A DNA stretch of 64,000 nt. Source: Sphingobium sp. AP50. Lineage in GTDB: Bacteria; Pseudomonadota; Alphaproteobacteria; Sphingomonadales; Sphingomonadaceae. A model generated the notes under the pieces. That model searched no databases. It was not told where the DNA came from and worked only from the letters and a program-made list of their open reading frames with translations. The translations under genes and the position numbers were made by a program. The DNA lies in assembly GCF_900109095.1 (NCBI RefSeq), contig NZ_FNYZ01000001.1, positions 186,001 to 250,000 of the forward strand, read 5' to 3'. The first letter of the stretch is position 1. Every line of letters begins with the position of its first letter. Below, piece after piece: positions 40,059 to 47,762 of the stretch.

Positions 40059-40378
40059 TCCGGACTCAGGACCACAAGAAAATCTCTGTCACCCCTTATC
40101 TGCCCGTGTGTGATGCTACTGGCTGGAACGATAGGCCTGCGCTCAATGCCTCGGACGACACGCTTGATGTGAACTTGAAGGTCAAACTCGCTTAGCCAGC
40201 CGGGAAGTGGGTCTTGAGGGTCTGCACCGGCGTGTTCACCAATACTCGTCGTGGCTATTCGACCAACGACGACCAAATCACCGCAAGCATATTGTAGTTC
40301 GTGATCTTCCTCCCGGCCTCGCGTGGTTACGCATCCGGCTAGAAGGAATAGGAGAAGGGGTGTCAAACGACAGAGCAT
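39977..40378 (-). CDS. hypothetical lipoprotein
   Basis: A 133-residue protein with a lipoprotein signal (MLCRLTPLLLFLLAGC, lipobox LLAGC). The rest includes QYACGDLVVVGRIATTSIGE and SEFDLQVHIKRVVRGIERRP, followed by RGDRDFLVVLSPDQGNG. No domain was recognised. Base composition is lower in GC than the window (about 54% by eye), which suggests recent acquisition. The start at 40378 gives the correct lipobox; an upstream ATG at 40441 is unlikely. Confidence 0.62.
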   Translation of the reverse strand: MLCRLTPLLLFLLAGCVTTRGREEDHELQYACGDLVVVGRIATTSIGEHAGADPQDPLPGWLSEFDLQVHIKRVVRGIERRPIVPASSITHGQIRGDRDFLVVLSPDQGNGFSLNTATLMNNRPKLHEPCVPH

Positions 40379-40578
40379 TCTACACCGTAGTTCGAACTGG
40401 AACTGCTTGCTAGCGTTCTGCTCGCCTGACGCTAGCAGCACCCCGCACCTAGGCGACGTGGGGCACAGGTTGAGCAGTGGCGATTAAGTGGGGCAACTTA
40501 CGGTCTGCTTATGCGCCGCACATGCCAAAACGGGCAGCTTTCGTTGCCCGATATATCGCCAGACTGGCTGAATTATTT

Positions 40579-40655
40579 TGGTCGGGACGAGAGGATTCGA
40601 ACCTCCGACCCCCACACCCCCAGTGTGATGCGCTACCAGGCTGCGCTACGTCCCG
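40579..40655 (-). tRNA. tRNA-Pro (GGG)
   Basis: A 77-nt cloverleaf read on the minus strand. Acceptor CGGGACG pairs with CGTCCCG; the D arm is GCGC...GCGC; the anticodon stem is TCACA/TGTGG with loop CTGGGGG (anticodon GGG). The T arm is GGAGG-TTCGAAT-CCTCT. The 3' end ACCA is encoded. It decodes CCC/CCU proline codons. It stands alone upstream of yajC on the other strand. Confidence 0.96.
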
Positions 40656-40840
40656 ACCGGAGGGCGCCCTTTAGAAGGGCAAACCGGAAAGCGCAAGCGT
40701 TCAATCGTCACTCTTTTGACGACCGGCCAGAATTCCTAATCATATTGCCTCTGCGCCCTTATCTGTGTTAGCCGCGCGCCCTTGATGCGTGGGTGCTTTC
40801 GGGTGTCCCGCGACCGACAGAAAATAAGGCAGTCCCTCCC

Positions 40841-41176
40841 ATGTTCATTACCCCAGCCCTTGCCCAGACCGCTGGCGGGCAAGCGTCCGGCGCCGGCATC
40901 GTGATGCAGATGGCGCCGCTGGTCCTGATCTTCGTCGTCTTCTATTTCCTGCTGATCCGTCCGCAGCAAAAGAAGATGAAGGAGCATAAGGCCAAGATCG
41001 ACGCCGTGAAGAAGGGCGATCAGGTCGTCACCGGTGGCGGTCTGGTCGGCAAGGTCGTGCGCGTCGACGAGATTTATGCCGATATCGAGTTGGCCCCGAA
41101 CATGAAGGTCAAGGCGGTCAAGTCGACCCTGACCGAAGTGATCGACCCGACCGCCGCCAAGCCTGCGAACGACTGA
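40841..41176 (+). CDS. yajC: preprotein translocase subunit YajC
   Basis: A 111-residue single-span membrane protein associated with SecDF. After a short N-terminus (MFITPALAQTAGGQASGAGI), one helix spans about residues 27-47 (MAPLVLIFVVFYFLLIRPQQ), followed by the KKMKEHKAKIDAVKKGDQVV segment characteristic of YajC. It is the first gene of the yajC-secD-secF operon, 8 bp before secD. Confidence 0.96.
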   Translation: MFITPALAQTAGGQASGAGIVMQMAPLVLIFVVFYFLLIRPQQKKMKEHKAKIDAVKKGDQVVTGGGLVGKVVRVDEIYADIELAPNMKVKAVKSTLTEVIDPTAAKPAND

Positions 41177-41184
41177 GCGCACCG

Positions 41185-42783
41185 ATGCTGAACTTTTCGC
41201 GCTGGGCGGTCGCCGCGATCCTCCTGCCGCTGGTCCTTGGCGCCCTGTGCGCCATACCGACCTTCCTGCCCGAAGCGACCGTGGCAAAGCTGCCCCGCGT
41301 CATGCAGACGCGCGTCAATCTGGGCCTCGACCTTGCGGGCGGCAGCCATCTGCTGCTCGAAGCGTCGACGCAGGATGTCGCCAAGCAGCGGCTCGCCAAT
41401 ATGGAGGAGCAGGTCCGCACGGAACTGCGCCGGGGCGAGCCCAAGATCGCGATCGGCGACATCAGCAGTCGCGACGGCAAGCTCAGCTTCATGGTCCGCG
41501 AACCCAGTCAGGTCGATGCCGCCGTCGAGCGCATCCGGCCGCTGACGCAGGGTGCGGGGCTGACCGGCCAGCGCGACTTCAATGTCGAGGTGGTGAACAG
41601 CTCCACCATCACGATCACGCCGACCGACGCGGGCATCAAGAATGCGATCAAGAGCGCGATGGAGGTTTCGACCGAAGTCATCCGCCGCCGTATCGACGAA
41701 ATGGGCACGCGCGAACCGACCATCCAGCAGCAGGGCGACAATCGTATCGTCGTGCAGGTGCCGGGTCTGCAGGATCCCAAGGCGCTGAAGGCGCTGCTGG
41801 GCCAGACCGCGAAACTTGAATTCAAGCTGGTCGACGTCAATGCCAACCCGTCCGAAGTGGCGCAGGGCCGCGCCCCGGTGGGCAGCGAAGTCCTGCCCTA
41901 TCCGACCAACCCGGCCGGCGTCCCTTATATCGCCGTAAAGCGGCAGGTGATGGTGTCGGGTGAAGACCTGAGCGACGCCACGCAGGGCTATGGCCAGAGC
42001 AACGAAGCGATCGTCAATATCCGCTTCAACGGGTCGGGCGGGCGCAAGTTCGGCCAGGTGACGTCGCAGAATGTCAATCGCCCCTTCGCCATCATTCTGG
42101 ATGGCAAGGTGCTGTCGGCGCCGAACATCAACGAACCGATTCTGGGCGGCAGCGCGCAGATCGCCGGCAGCTTTACCGTCGAAAGCGCCAACCAGCTCGC
42201 CATCGCCCTGCGATCGGGCAAGCTGCCCGTGAACTTTGCCGTGGTGGAAGAACGCACGGTCGGGCCGGGCCTTGGCGCCGACTCGATCCGCGCGGGCCTG
42301 ATCGCATCAATCGTCGCGGTGGTCGCGGTCGCCGCCTTCATGTTCTTCAGCTATGGCCGTTTCGGCGTCTATGCGAACATCGCGGTCGCCATCAACGTGT
42401 TGGTGATCCTGGGCGTGATGGGAATCCTGGGCGCGACACTGACGCTCCCCGGCATCGCCGGTTTCGTGCTGACCATCGGTACGGCGGTCGACGCCAACGT
42501 GCTGATCTATGAGCGCATCCGCGAAGAGCGGCGGCGCGGGCGCGGCGTGGTGCAGGCGATCGAATTCGGCTATAAGGAAGCCAGCCGCACTATTTTCGAG
42601 GCGAACGTGACCCACGCCATTGCCGGCGGCATCATGCTCGCGCTGGGCTCCGGCCCGGTCAAGGGCTTCGCGATCGTGCTGCTGATCGGTATCGCGACCA
42701 GCGTGTTCACCGCCGTAACCTTCACGCGCGTTCTGGCGGCCCATTGGGTCCGCACCAAGCGCCCGACCGAAATCAACATCTGA
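41185..42783 (+). CDS. secD: protein translocase subunit SecD
   Basis: A 532-residue RND-type membrane protein. With SecF it uses the proton gradient to pull secreted proteins across the membrane. The first helix is at about residues 9-29, the periplasmic P1 domain covers about 40-350 (GLDLAGGSHLLLEA at its start), and five membrane helices fill the C-terminus. Conserved segments: FTVESANQLAIALRSGKLPV and TIGTAVDANVLIYERIREER, the latter with the Asp needed for proton movement. Length is normal for alphaproteobacteria. Confidence 0.97.
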   Translation: MLNFSRWAVAAILLPLVLGALCAIPTFLPEATVAKLPRVMQTRVNLGLDLAGGSHLLLEASTQDVAKQRLANMEEQVRTELRRGEPKIAIGDISSRDGKLSFMVREPSQVDAAVERIRPLTQGAGLTGQRDFNVEVVNSSTITITPTDAGIKNAIKSAMEVSTEVIRRRIDEMGTREPTIQQQGDNRIVVQVPGLQDPKALKALLGQTAKLEFKLVDVNANPSEVAQGRAPVGSEVLPYPTNPAGVPYIAVKRQVMVSGEDLSDATQGYGQSNEAIVNIRFNGSGGRKFGQVTSQNVNRPFAIILDGKVLSAPNINEPILGGSAQIAGSFTVESANQLAIALRSGKLPVNFAVVEERTVGPGLGADSIRAGLIASIVAVVAVAAFMFFSYGRFGVYANIAVAINVLVILGVMGILGATLTLPGIAGFVLTIGTAVDANVLIYERIREERRRGRGVVQAIEFGYKEASRTIFEANVTHAIAGGIMLALGSGPVKGFAIVLLIGIATSVFTAVTFTRVLAAHWVRTKRPTEINI

Positions 42784-42801
42784 CGGGGCGAGAGAGAAAA
42801 A

Positions 42802-43791
42802 ATGAAACTGCTCAAGCTTGTCCCCGACAATACCAACATCGGCTTCGTCGCCATACGGAAGTGGGCCTTCGCCCTGACCGCGCTGCTGACGGTGCTGGCG
42901 GTCGGCGCGACCTTCCACAAGGGCCTCAATCTGGGCGTCGACTTTGTCGGCGGCCTGATGATCGAGGCGAAATTCCCGCAGGCGGTGGAAACCGACAAGG
43001 TCCGTGCCACCATCGACCGGCTGGGCGTGGGCGAAAGCTCGCTCCAGCAGTTCGGTGACGCGGATACGGTGCAGATTCGCCTGCCGCTGCCCGAACAGGG
43101 CGGTGCCGGCGCCGCGAATGCTGTCGTGGAAAAGACCCGCAAGGCGATGACCACGGAATTCCCCGGCGTCACATTCTCCCGTTACGACACGGTGTCGGGC
43201 AAGGTGTCGGGCGAACTGATCCAGAATGGCGTGCTGGCGGTGGTGCTGGCGATCGTGGGCATCGCGATCTTCAGCTGGTTCCGCTACGAATGGCAGTTCG
43301 GTGTGTCGACCTTCGTCGCGATCGTGCATGACGTGCTGATGACGCTGGGCTTCTTTGCGATCACCCAGCTCGAATTCGACCTCAACATCATCGCCGCCGT
43401 GCTGACGATCGTGGGCTACTCCATCAACGACAAGATGGTGATCGACGATCGTATCCGCGAAAATATGCGCAAATATCGCAAGATGGACATGAAGGCGCTG
43501 ATCGACCTGTCCGTCAACGAAACCCTGCCGCGCACGGTGATGACCTCCGTCACCATTCTGCTGGCGCTGGGTGCGCTGCTGCTGCTGGGCGGCCATGTGC
43601 TGCGCGGCTTCACCGCCGCCATGATGCTGGGCATCATCGTCGGCACCTATTCGTCGGTCTATGTGTCCTCCTCGCTGCTGATCTCGCTGGGCCTCAGCCC
43701 GCAGACGGCGGAGAAGAAGAGCACCAAGAAGAGCGGCTATACCGGTACGGCCGAGCGCGTCGGGCCGCGCGACGATGGGGCGCGACCCTGA
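42802..43791 (+). CDS. secF: protein translocase subunit SecF
   Basis: A 329-residue partner of SecD with six membrane helices. The start MKLLKLVPDNTNIGFVAIRK is typical, NLGVDFVGGLMIEAKFPQ follows the first helix, and TIVGYSINDKMVIDDRIREN carries the Asp of the RND core. The C-terminus ends GPRDDGARP. Its stop codon lies beside a GGGG run that probably decides the start of the next gene (see the Mth938-like gene). Start is 18 bp after secD. Confidence 0.97.
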   Translation: MKLLKLVPDNTNIGFVAIRKWAFALTALLTVLAVGATFHKGLNLGVDFVGGLMIEAKFPQAVETDKVRATIDRLGVGESSLQQFGDADTVQIRLPLPEQGGAGAANAVVEKTRKAMTTEFPGVTFSRYDTVSGKVSGELIQNGVLAVVLAIVGIAIFSWFRYEWQFGVSTFVAIVHDVLMTLGFFAITQLEFDLNIIAAVLTIVGYSINDKMVIDDRIRENMRKYRKMDMKALIDLSVNETLPRTVMTSVTILLALGALLLLGGHVLRGFTAAMMLGIIVGTYSSVYVSSSLLISLGLSPQTAEKKSTKKSGYTGTAERVGPRDDGARP

Positions 43792-44183
43792 CCGACGCCG
43801 GCATAAAGCTGCGCCGCGATGACAGCGGTCAGGGGCCGATCGTCACCGGCTTCCAGGGGCGCGGCTTTCGCGTGCGCGACGATGTGTTCCCCGATGGCCT
43901 GCTGCTCAGCCCGGTGCGGGCGCTGGCCTGGGCGAATGCGCCGGCGGGGGTCGAGGCGCTGACGCTGGACGCGCTGGGCGACCTGTTCGACACTGATCCG
44001 CGTCCCGAATTCCTGTTGCTGGGCACCGGCGCAGGGCTGCGCCAGCCGCCGCGCCCCTTCGTCCGCGCGGTCGAGGCGCTGGGCATCGGCGTTGAGGCGA
44101 TGGACAGCCGCGCGGCGGCCCGCGCCTGGGGCGTGCTGCGCGCCGAGGAACGGCAGATCGTGGCGGCGCTGCTGCCGCTGTAA
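43776..44183 (+). CDS. Mth938-like domain protein without a normal start codon
   Basis: An ORF of about 135 residues. Conserved Mth938-like sequence such as GPIVTGFQGRGFRVRDDVFP, then LLLSPVRALAWAN and PEFLLLGTGAGLR, starts well upstream of the first in-frame start codon (GTG 43872). In this frame no ATG/GTG/TTG was found from about 43620 to 43872. An ATG at 43775 is one base out of frame: ATGGGGCGCG. If the GGGG were GGG, it would read MGATLTDAGIKLRRDDSG. Family role is unknown; relatives bind proteins of mitochondrial complex I assembly (NDUFAF3-like). Coordinates use the reading frame, not a proven start. Confidence 0.6.
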   Translation, partial: WGATLTDAGIKLRRDDSGQGPIVTGFQGRGFRVRDDVFPDGLLLSPVRALAWANAPAGVEALTLDALGDLFDTDPRPEFLLLGTGAGLRQPPRPFVRAVEALGIGVEAMDSRAAARAWGVLRAEERQIVAALLPL

Positions 44184-44192
44184 CCCCTCCAT

Positions 44193-44262
44193 CGTCATTG
44201 CGAGCGCAGCGAAGCAATCCATCTGCGCACCAGTGGATTGCTTCGCTGCGCTCGCAATGACG
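44193..44262. repeat. 70-bp palindromic repeat, family A copy 2
   Basis: It opens CGTCATTGCGAGCGCAGCGA and closes CGCTGCGCTCGCAATGACG. Apart from paired A/C and T/G changes in the stem it matches the copy at 20943-21012, so the changes keep base pairing. It lies between the Mth938-like gene and the M20 peptidase gene. Confidence 0.85.
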
Positions 44263-44301
44263 GGTGATGGCTTGCCCTCCTCCTGCGCTTTGGCCAATGT
44301 C

Positions 44302-44330
44302 GCCCCCTCATTGAATCGAGGGGGCTTTTT
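44302..44330 (+). terminator. intrinsic terminator of the sec operon, overlapping the next ribosome site
   Basis: GCCCCCTC (44302-44309) and GAGGGGGC (44318-44325) form a perfect 8-bp stem with an 8-nt loop, followed by TTTTT (44326-44330). The next gene's ATG is at 44332 and its only Shine-Dalgarno, GAGGGGG, is the 3' arm of this stem. Confidence 0.8.
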
Positions 44331-44331
44331 C

Positions 44332-45756
44332 ATGTCATTCCGCCGTCCCGCCGCTGCCTTTCTGGCGGCGCTGCTCGTCTCCACCAGCGCCCATGCCGCC
44401 ACGCCGGATGGGCAGGCGCGGGGCGATGAGCCCGCCTTCCGCGCTCTCTACAAGGAACTGGTCGAAACCGATTCGAGTTGGCCGGACGGCAGTTGCACGG
44501 TCGCGGCCGAACGGATGGGCGCGCGCCTCAAGGCGGCGGGCTATGCCGACAGCGACGTGTCGATCATCGTCGATCCGGCACACCCGAAGGAAGGCAACCT
44601 CTCTGCCATCCTGCGCGGCAGCGACGCGAAGCTGCCTGCGATCCTGCTGCTCGCCCATATCGACGTGGTCGCGGCCAAGCGCGCCGACTGGGAGCGTGAT
44701 CCCTTCACCCTGATCGAGGAAGGCGGCTATTTCTACGGGCGCGGCACCTCCGATGACAAGGCGATGGCGGCGGCCTTCACCGACCAGATGGTCCGCTACA
44801 AGACGGAGGGCTATAAGCCCAAGCGCACGATCAAGCTGGCGCTGACCTGTGGCGAGGAAACGGAAAAGGCGCTGAACGGTGTCGAATATCTGCTCAAGAA
44901 CCATCCCGATGCGCTGAAAGCGGGTTGGGCGCTCAATGAAGGCGGCGGTGGTTCGCTGGACGAAGCGGGCAAGCCGGTCAGTCAGGGCGTGCAGGCGGGG
45001 GAGAAAGTCTATCAGGACTTCACCTTCGCCGCGACCGCGCCGGGCGGGCACAGTTCGCGCCAGACGCCGCGCTTCAATGCGATCGGCTGGATGGCGGCGG
45101 CGCTGGCACGGGTGAATGATTATGATTTCCCGGTCGATCTGACCCCGGCGGCCAAGGCCTATTTCGGAGCGTCGGCCCCACTCTATCCGGGCAAGGTGTC
45201 GGCCGCGATGGCGGCGATCGGCGCGGGCAAGGCGACCGATGCGGACTATGCTGCCGTGTCGGCCGAAAGCGGAAGCTGGAACGCGACGCTGCGTACCACC
45301 TGCATCCCGACGCTGATCTCCGGCGGGCATGCCCCCAATGCCCAGCCGCAATCGGTAACCGCCAACGTCAATTGCCGGATCATTCCGGGCGAAAGCGTCG
45401 AATCGATCCTGGCCCGGCTTCAGGAGGTGGCCGGCGATAGCAAGGTCAAGGTGACGCTGGCCGATCCGCCCCAGCCCAAATCCTCCGCGCCGGAGCTGAC
45501 GCCCCAGATCATGGGGCCGATCACTGCGCTGACCAAGGAGATGTGGCCGGGCGTGCCGGTGATCCCGCGTCTGGCGACCGGGGCGACCGACGGGCGCTTC
45601 ACCAATGCGGCGGGCATTCCGACCTATGGTGTGTCGGGCATGTTCGCCGATCCGGACGGGCAGGGCGTCCACGGCCTGAACGAGCGCATTCGCGTCAAAT
45701 CGCTGATGGATGGGCGCGCGTTCCTCTATCGTCTGGTGAAACTCTATACCCAGTAA
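44332..45756 (+). CDS. M20/M25/M40 family metallopeptidase, exported
   Basis: A 474-residue zinc peptidase with a signal peptide (MSFRRPAAAFLAALLVSTSA then HAATPD). The zinc ligands are visible: His/Asp in ILLLAHIDVVAAKRADWERD, Asp in GRGTSDDKAMAAAF, the catalytic Glu in LTCGEETEKALNG and a His in the dimerisation region (APGGHSSRQTPRFNAI). It resembles exported carboxypeptidases of the ArgE/DapE/PepT type. The ATG directly follows a terminator hairpin whose arm contains the ribosome site. Monocistronic as far as can be seen. Confidence 0.93.
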   Translation: MSFRRPAAAFLAALLVSTSAHAATPDGQARGDEPAFRALYKELVETDSSWPDGSCTVAAERMGARLKAAGYADSDVSIIVDPAHPKEGNLSAILRGSDAKLPAILLLAHIDVVAAKRADWERDPFTLIEEGGYFYGRGTSDDKAMAAAFTDQMVRYKTEGYKPKRTIKLALTCGEETEKALNGVEYLLKNHPDALKAGWALNEGGGGSLDEAGKPVSQGVQAGEKVYQDFTFAATAPGGHSSRQTPRFNAIGWMAAALARVNDYDFPVDLTPAAKAYFGASAPLYPGKVSAAMAAIGAGKATDADYAAVSAESGSWNATLRTTCIPTLISGGHAPNAQPQSVTANVNCRIIPGESVESILARLQEVAGDSKVKVTLADPPQPKSSAPELTPQIMGPITALTKEMWPGVPVIPRLATGATDGRFTNAAGIPTYGVSGMFADPDGQGVHGLNERIRVKSLMDGRAFLYRLVKLYTQ

Positions 45757-45930
45757 GTGTTTGTCCTGAAATGCGCGAAAGGTGCGACCCGTGCGGCGCA
45801 GCCGCACCCGATAAGCCCAATGGGGAGCCGTCTGCGACAGGCGACTCCCCCTGCCTTGCGTATCGCCCATTATCCGCTTAAGCATGAGGGCAAGTTCCGG
45901 CCCCGTATTTGGGGCTGGCGATAAGCAGAA

Positions 45931-47061
45931 GTGAGTTACGGCATGGTGCAGCAGAGCCGCCCATCGCCGCAGAGTTCCGGCCCGACCGGCCGTTATGCGG
46001 GCAAGCGCGCCCGTTCCGGTTCGGGCGATGGGAGCCAGGCTGCGGCCATTCCTCCGCCCTCCACACAGCGGGGCTTCGCCCCTTATGGCGGGCGCGATCG
46101 CCGATCCTATGCCGCGATCGACCTTGGCACCAATAATTGCCGGCTGCTGATCGCCAAGCCGTCCGCCGATGGCTTCATCGTCGTCGATGCCTTTTCGCGG
46201 ATCGTGCGGCTGGGCGAGGGGCTGGCCGCGACCGGGCGGATCAGCGACGCTGCGATCGACCGGGCCATCGCCGCCCTGTCCGTCTGCGCCGACAAGCTGC
46301 GCCGTCGCCATGTCACGCTGGCGCGATCGGTCGCGACCGAAGCCTGTCGCCGCGCGTCCAACGGCGAGGAATTCATCCGCCGGGTCTATAAGGAAACCGG
46401 CATCGCCCTCGACATCATCAGCGCGCAGGAAGAGGCGCGGCTGGCGGTGCTGGGGTGCCATGCGCTGCTGGAGCCGGGCGATGGCCCGGCGCTGATCTTC
46501 GACATCGGTGGCGGATCGACCGAGCTGGTGCTGGTCGACGCGCATGGCGACGGCACGCCGCACATTGTCGATTGGGTGAGCGCGCCCTGGGGCGTGGTGT
46601 CGCTGACGGAGAGCGAGGCCTTCGACCATGGTGATGCGATCGAGCGGGCCGCCGCCTATGGCCGGATGCGCGCGCGCGTGTCCGAAGCTTTCTCGCCACT
46701 CGCCCGCCGTTTGCCCAAGGATGCGCAGGATATTCGCCTGCTCGGCACGTCCGGCACGGTGACGACGCTCGCCAGCCTGCATCTGGGCCTGCCACGCTAT
46801 GATCGGCAGGCGATCGACGGGCTGATCGTGCCCTGCGAATCGATGCGCGCCATTTCCGACCGATTGTCCGGCATGGCGCTGGCGGAACGGCAGAAGCTGC
46901 CCTGCATCGGCACGGAGCGGGCCGATCTGGTTGTGGCGGGTTGCGCTATTTTGGAATCGATCCTCGACATCTGGCCTGCGGAGCGACTGGGTGTCGCCGA
47001 CCGCGGCATCCGGGAGGGGATATTGCGCGGGCTGATGGACCGCGGCGGGAGAGTGATGTGA
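45931..47061 (+). CDS. ppx: Ppx/GppA phosphatase family protein
   Basis: A 376-residue exopolyphosphatase/guanosine pentaphosphatase of the actin-like ATPase fold. After a basic low-complexity N-terminus (about residues 1-55) come the phosphate motifs AAIDLGTNNCRLLIA (phosphate 1), TEACRRASNGEEF and DIGGGSTELVLVDA (phosphate 2). ISAQEEARLAVLGCHALL carries the catalytic Glu. The start is GTG 45931, with ATG 45943 possible. rlmE overlaps the stop by 4 bp. Role: polyphosphate or pppGpp hydrolysis. Confidence 0.9.
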   Translation: MSYGMVQQSRPSPQSSGPTGRYAGKRARSGSGDGSQAAAIPPPSTQRGFAPYGGRDRRSYAAIDLGTNNCRLLIAKPSADGFIVVDAFSRIVRLGEGLAATGRISDAAIDRAIAALSVCADKLRRRHVTLARSVATEACRRASNGEEFIRRVYKETGIALDIISAQEEARLAVLGCHALLEPGDGPALIFDIGGGSTELVLVDAHGDGTPHIVDWVSAPWGVVSLTESEAFDHGDAIERAAAYGRMRARVSEAFSPLARRLPKDAQDIRLLGTSGTVTTLASLHLGLPRYDRQAIDGLIVPCESMRAISDRLSGMALAERQKLPCIGTERADLVVAGCAILESILDIWPAERLGVADRGIREGILRGLMDRGGRVM

Positions 47062-47744
47062 GAGGCTCTGGTGTTGGCAAGGTGCGGGTCAAAACCGCCA
47101 AGGGGCGCACGGCGCAGTCGGTGCGCTGGCTGGAGCGCCATCTGAACGACCCCTATGTCCGCAAGGCAAAGGCAGAGGGCTGGCGCAGCCGCGCTGCCTT
47201 CAAGCTCATTGAACTGGACGAGAAATTCCATTTCGTGAAGGGATCGAAGGCGGTCGTCGACCTGGGCGTCGCACCGGGCGGCTGGGCGCAGGTGGTGCGC
47301 AAGATGGCGCCCAAGGCGGCCGTGGTCGGCATCGACCTGCTGCCGGTCGATCCGATTCAGGGCGTCACCCTGTTCGAAATGGATTTCATGGACGACAAGG
47401 CGCCGGGCCTGTTGCGCGACGCGCTGGGGCAGGAACCGGACCTCATCATTTCCGACATGGCGGCCAATACGGTCGGCCATGCCGCGACCGACCATCTGCG
47501 TACCATGGGGCTGGTCGAAGCAGCGGCCTGGTTTGCGGTGGAAAATCTGCGCAAGGGCGGCACCTTCGTCGCCAAGGTGTTCGCGGGCGGCACGGACGGC
47601 GAATTGCTGGTGCTGCTGAAGAAGAATTTCACGACGATCAAGCACGCCAAGCCACCGGCCAGCCGCAAGGGCAGCGTCGAATGGTATGTCGTGGCTCAGG
47701 GGTTCAAGGGGCGGCCGGACGAAGGAAGCGATCCGACCGAATAG
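47058..47744 (+). CDS. rlmE: 23S rRNA (uridine2552-2'-O)-methyltransferase RlmE
   Basis: A 228-residue Rossmann-fold methyltransferase that methylates U2552 of 23S rRNA late in 50S assembly. The KDKE tetrad is visible: Lys in SRAAFKLIELDEKF, Asp in LIISDMAANTVG, Lys in GTFVAKVFAGG and Glu in KGSVEWYVVAQG. The SAM-binding motif is VVDLGVAPGGWAQV. The start is GTG at 47058, overlapping the ppx stop as GTGA, which suggests coupling. Confidence 0.94.
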   Translation: MRGSGVGKVRVKTAKGRTAQSVRWLERHLNDPYVRKAKAEGWRSRAAFKLIELDEKFHFVKGSKAVVDLGVAPGGWAQVVRKMAPKAAVVGIDLLPVDPIQGVTLFEMDFMDDKAPGLLRDALGQEPDLIISDMAANTVGHAATDHLRTMGLVEAAAWFAVENLRKGGTFVAKVFAGGTDGELLVLLKKNFTTIKHAKPPASRKGSVEWYVVAQGFKGRPDEGSDPTE

Positions 47745-47762
47745 GATAGATTTGGGGGGCAT

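Noticed and set aside
40477..40771. ORFs of 65 and 86 codons across tRNA-Pro
   Set aside because: They read through a complete cloverleaf; the fragment RIRTSDP is the familiar mistranslation of a tRNA gene.
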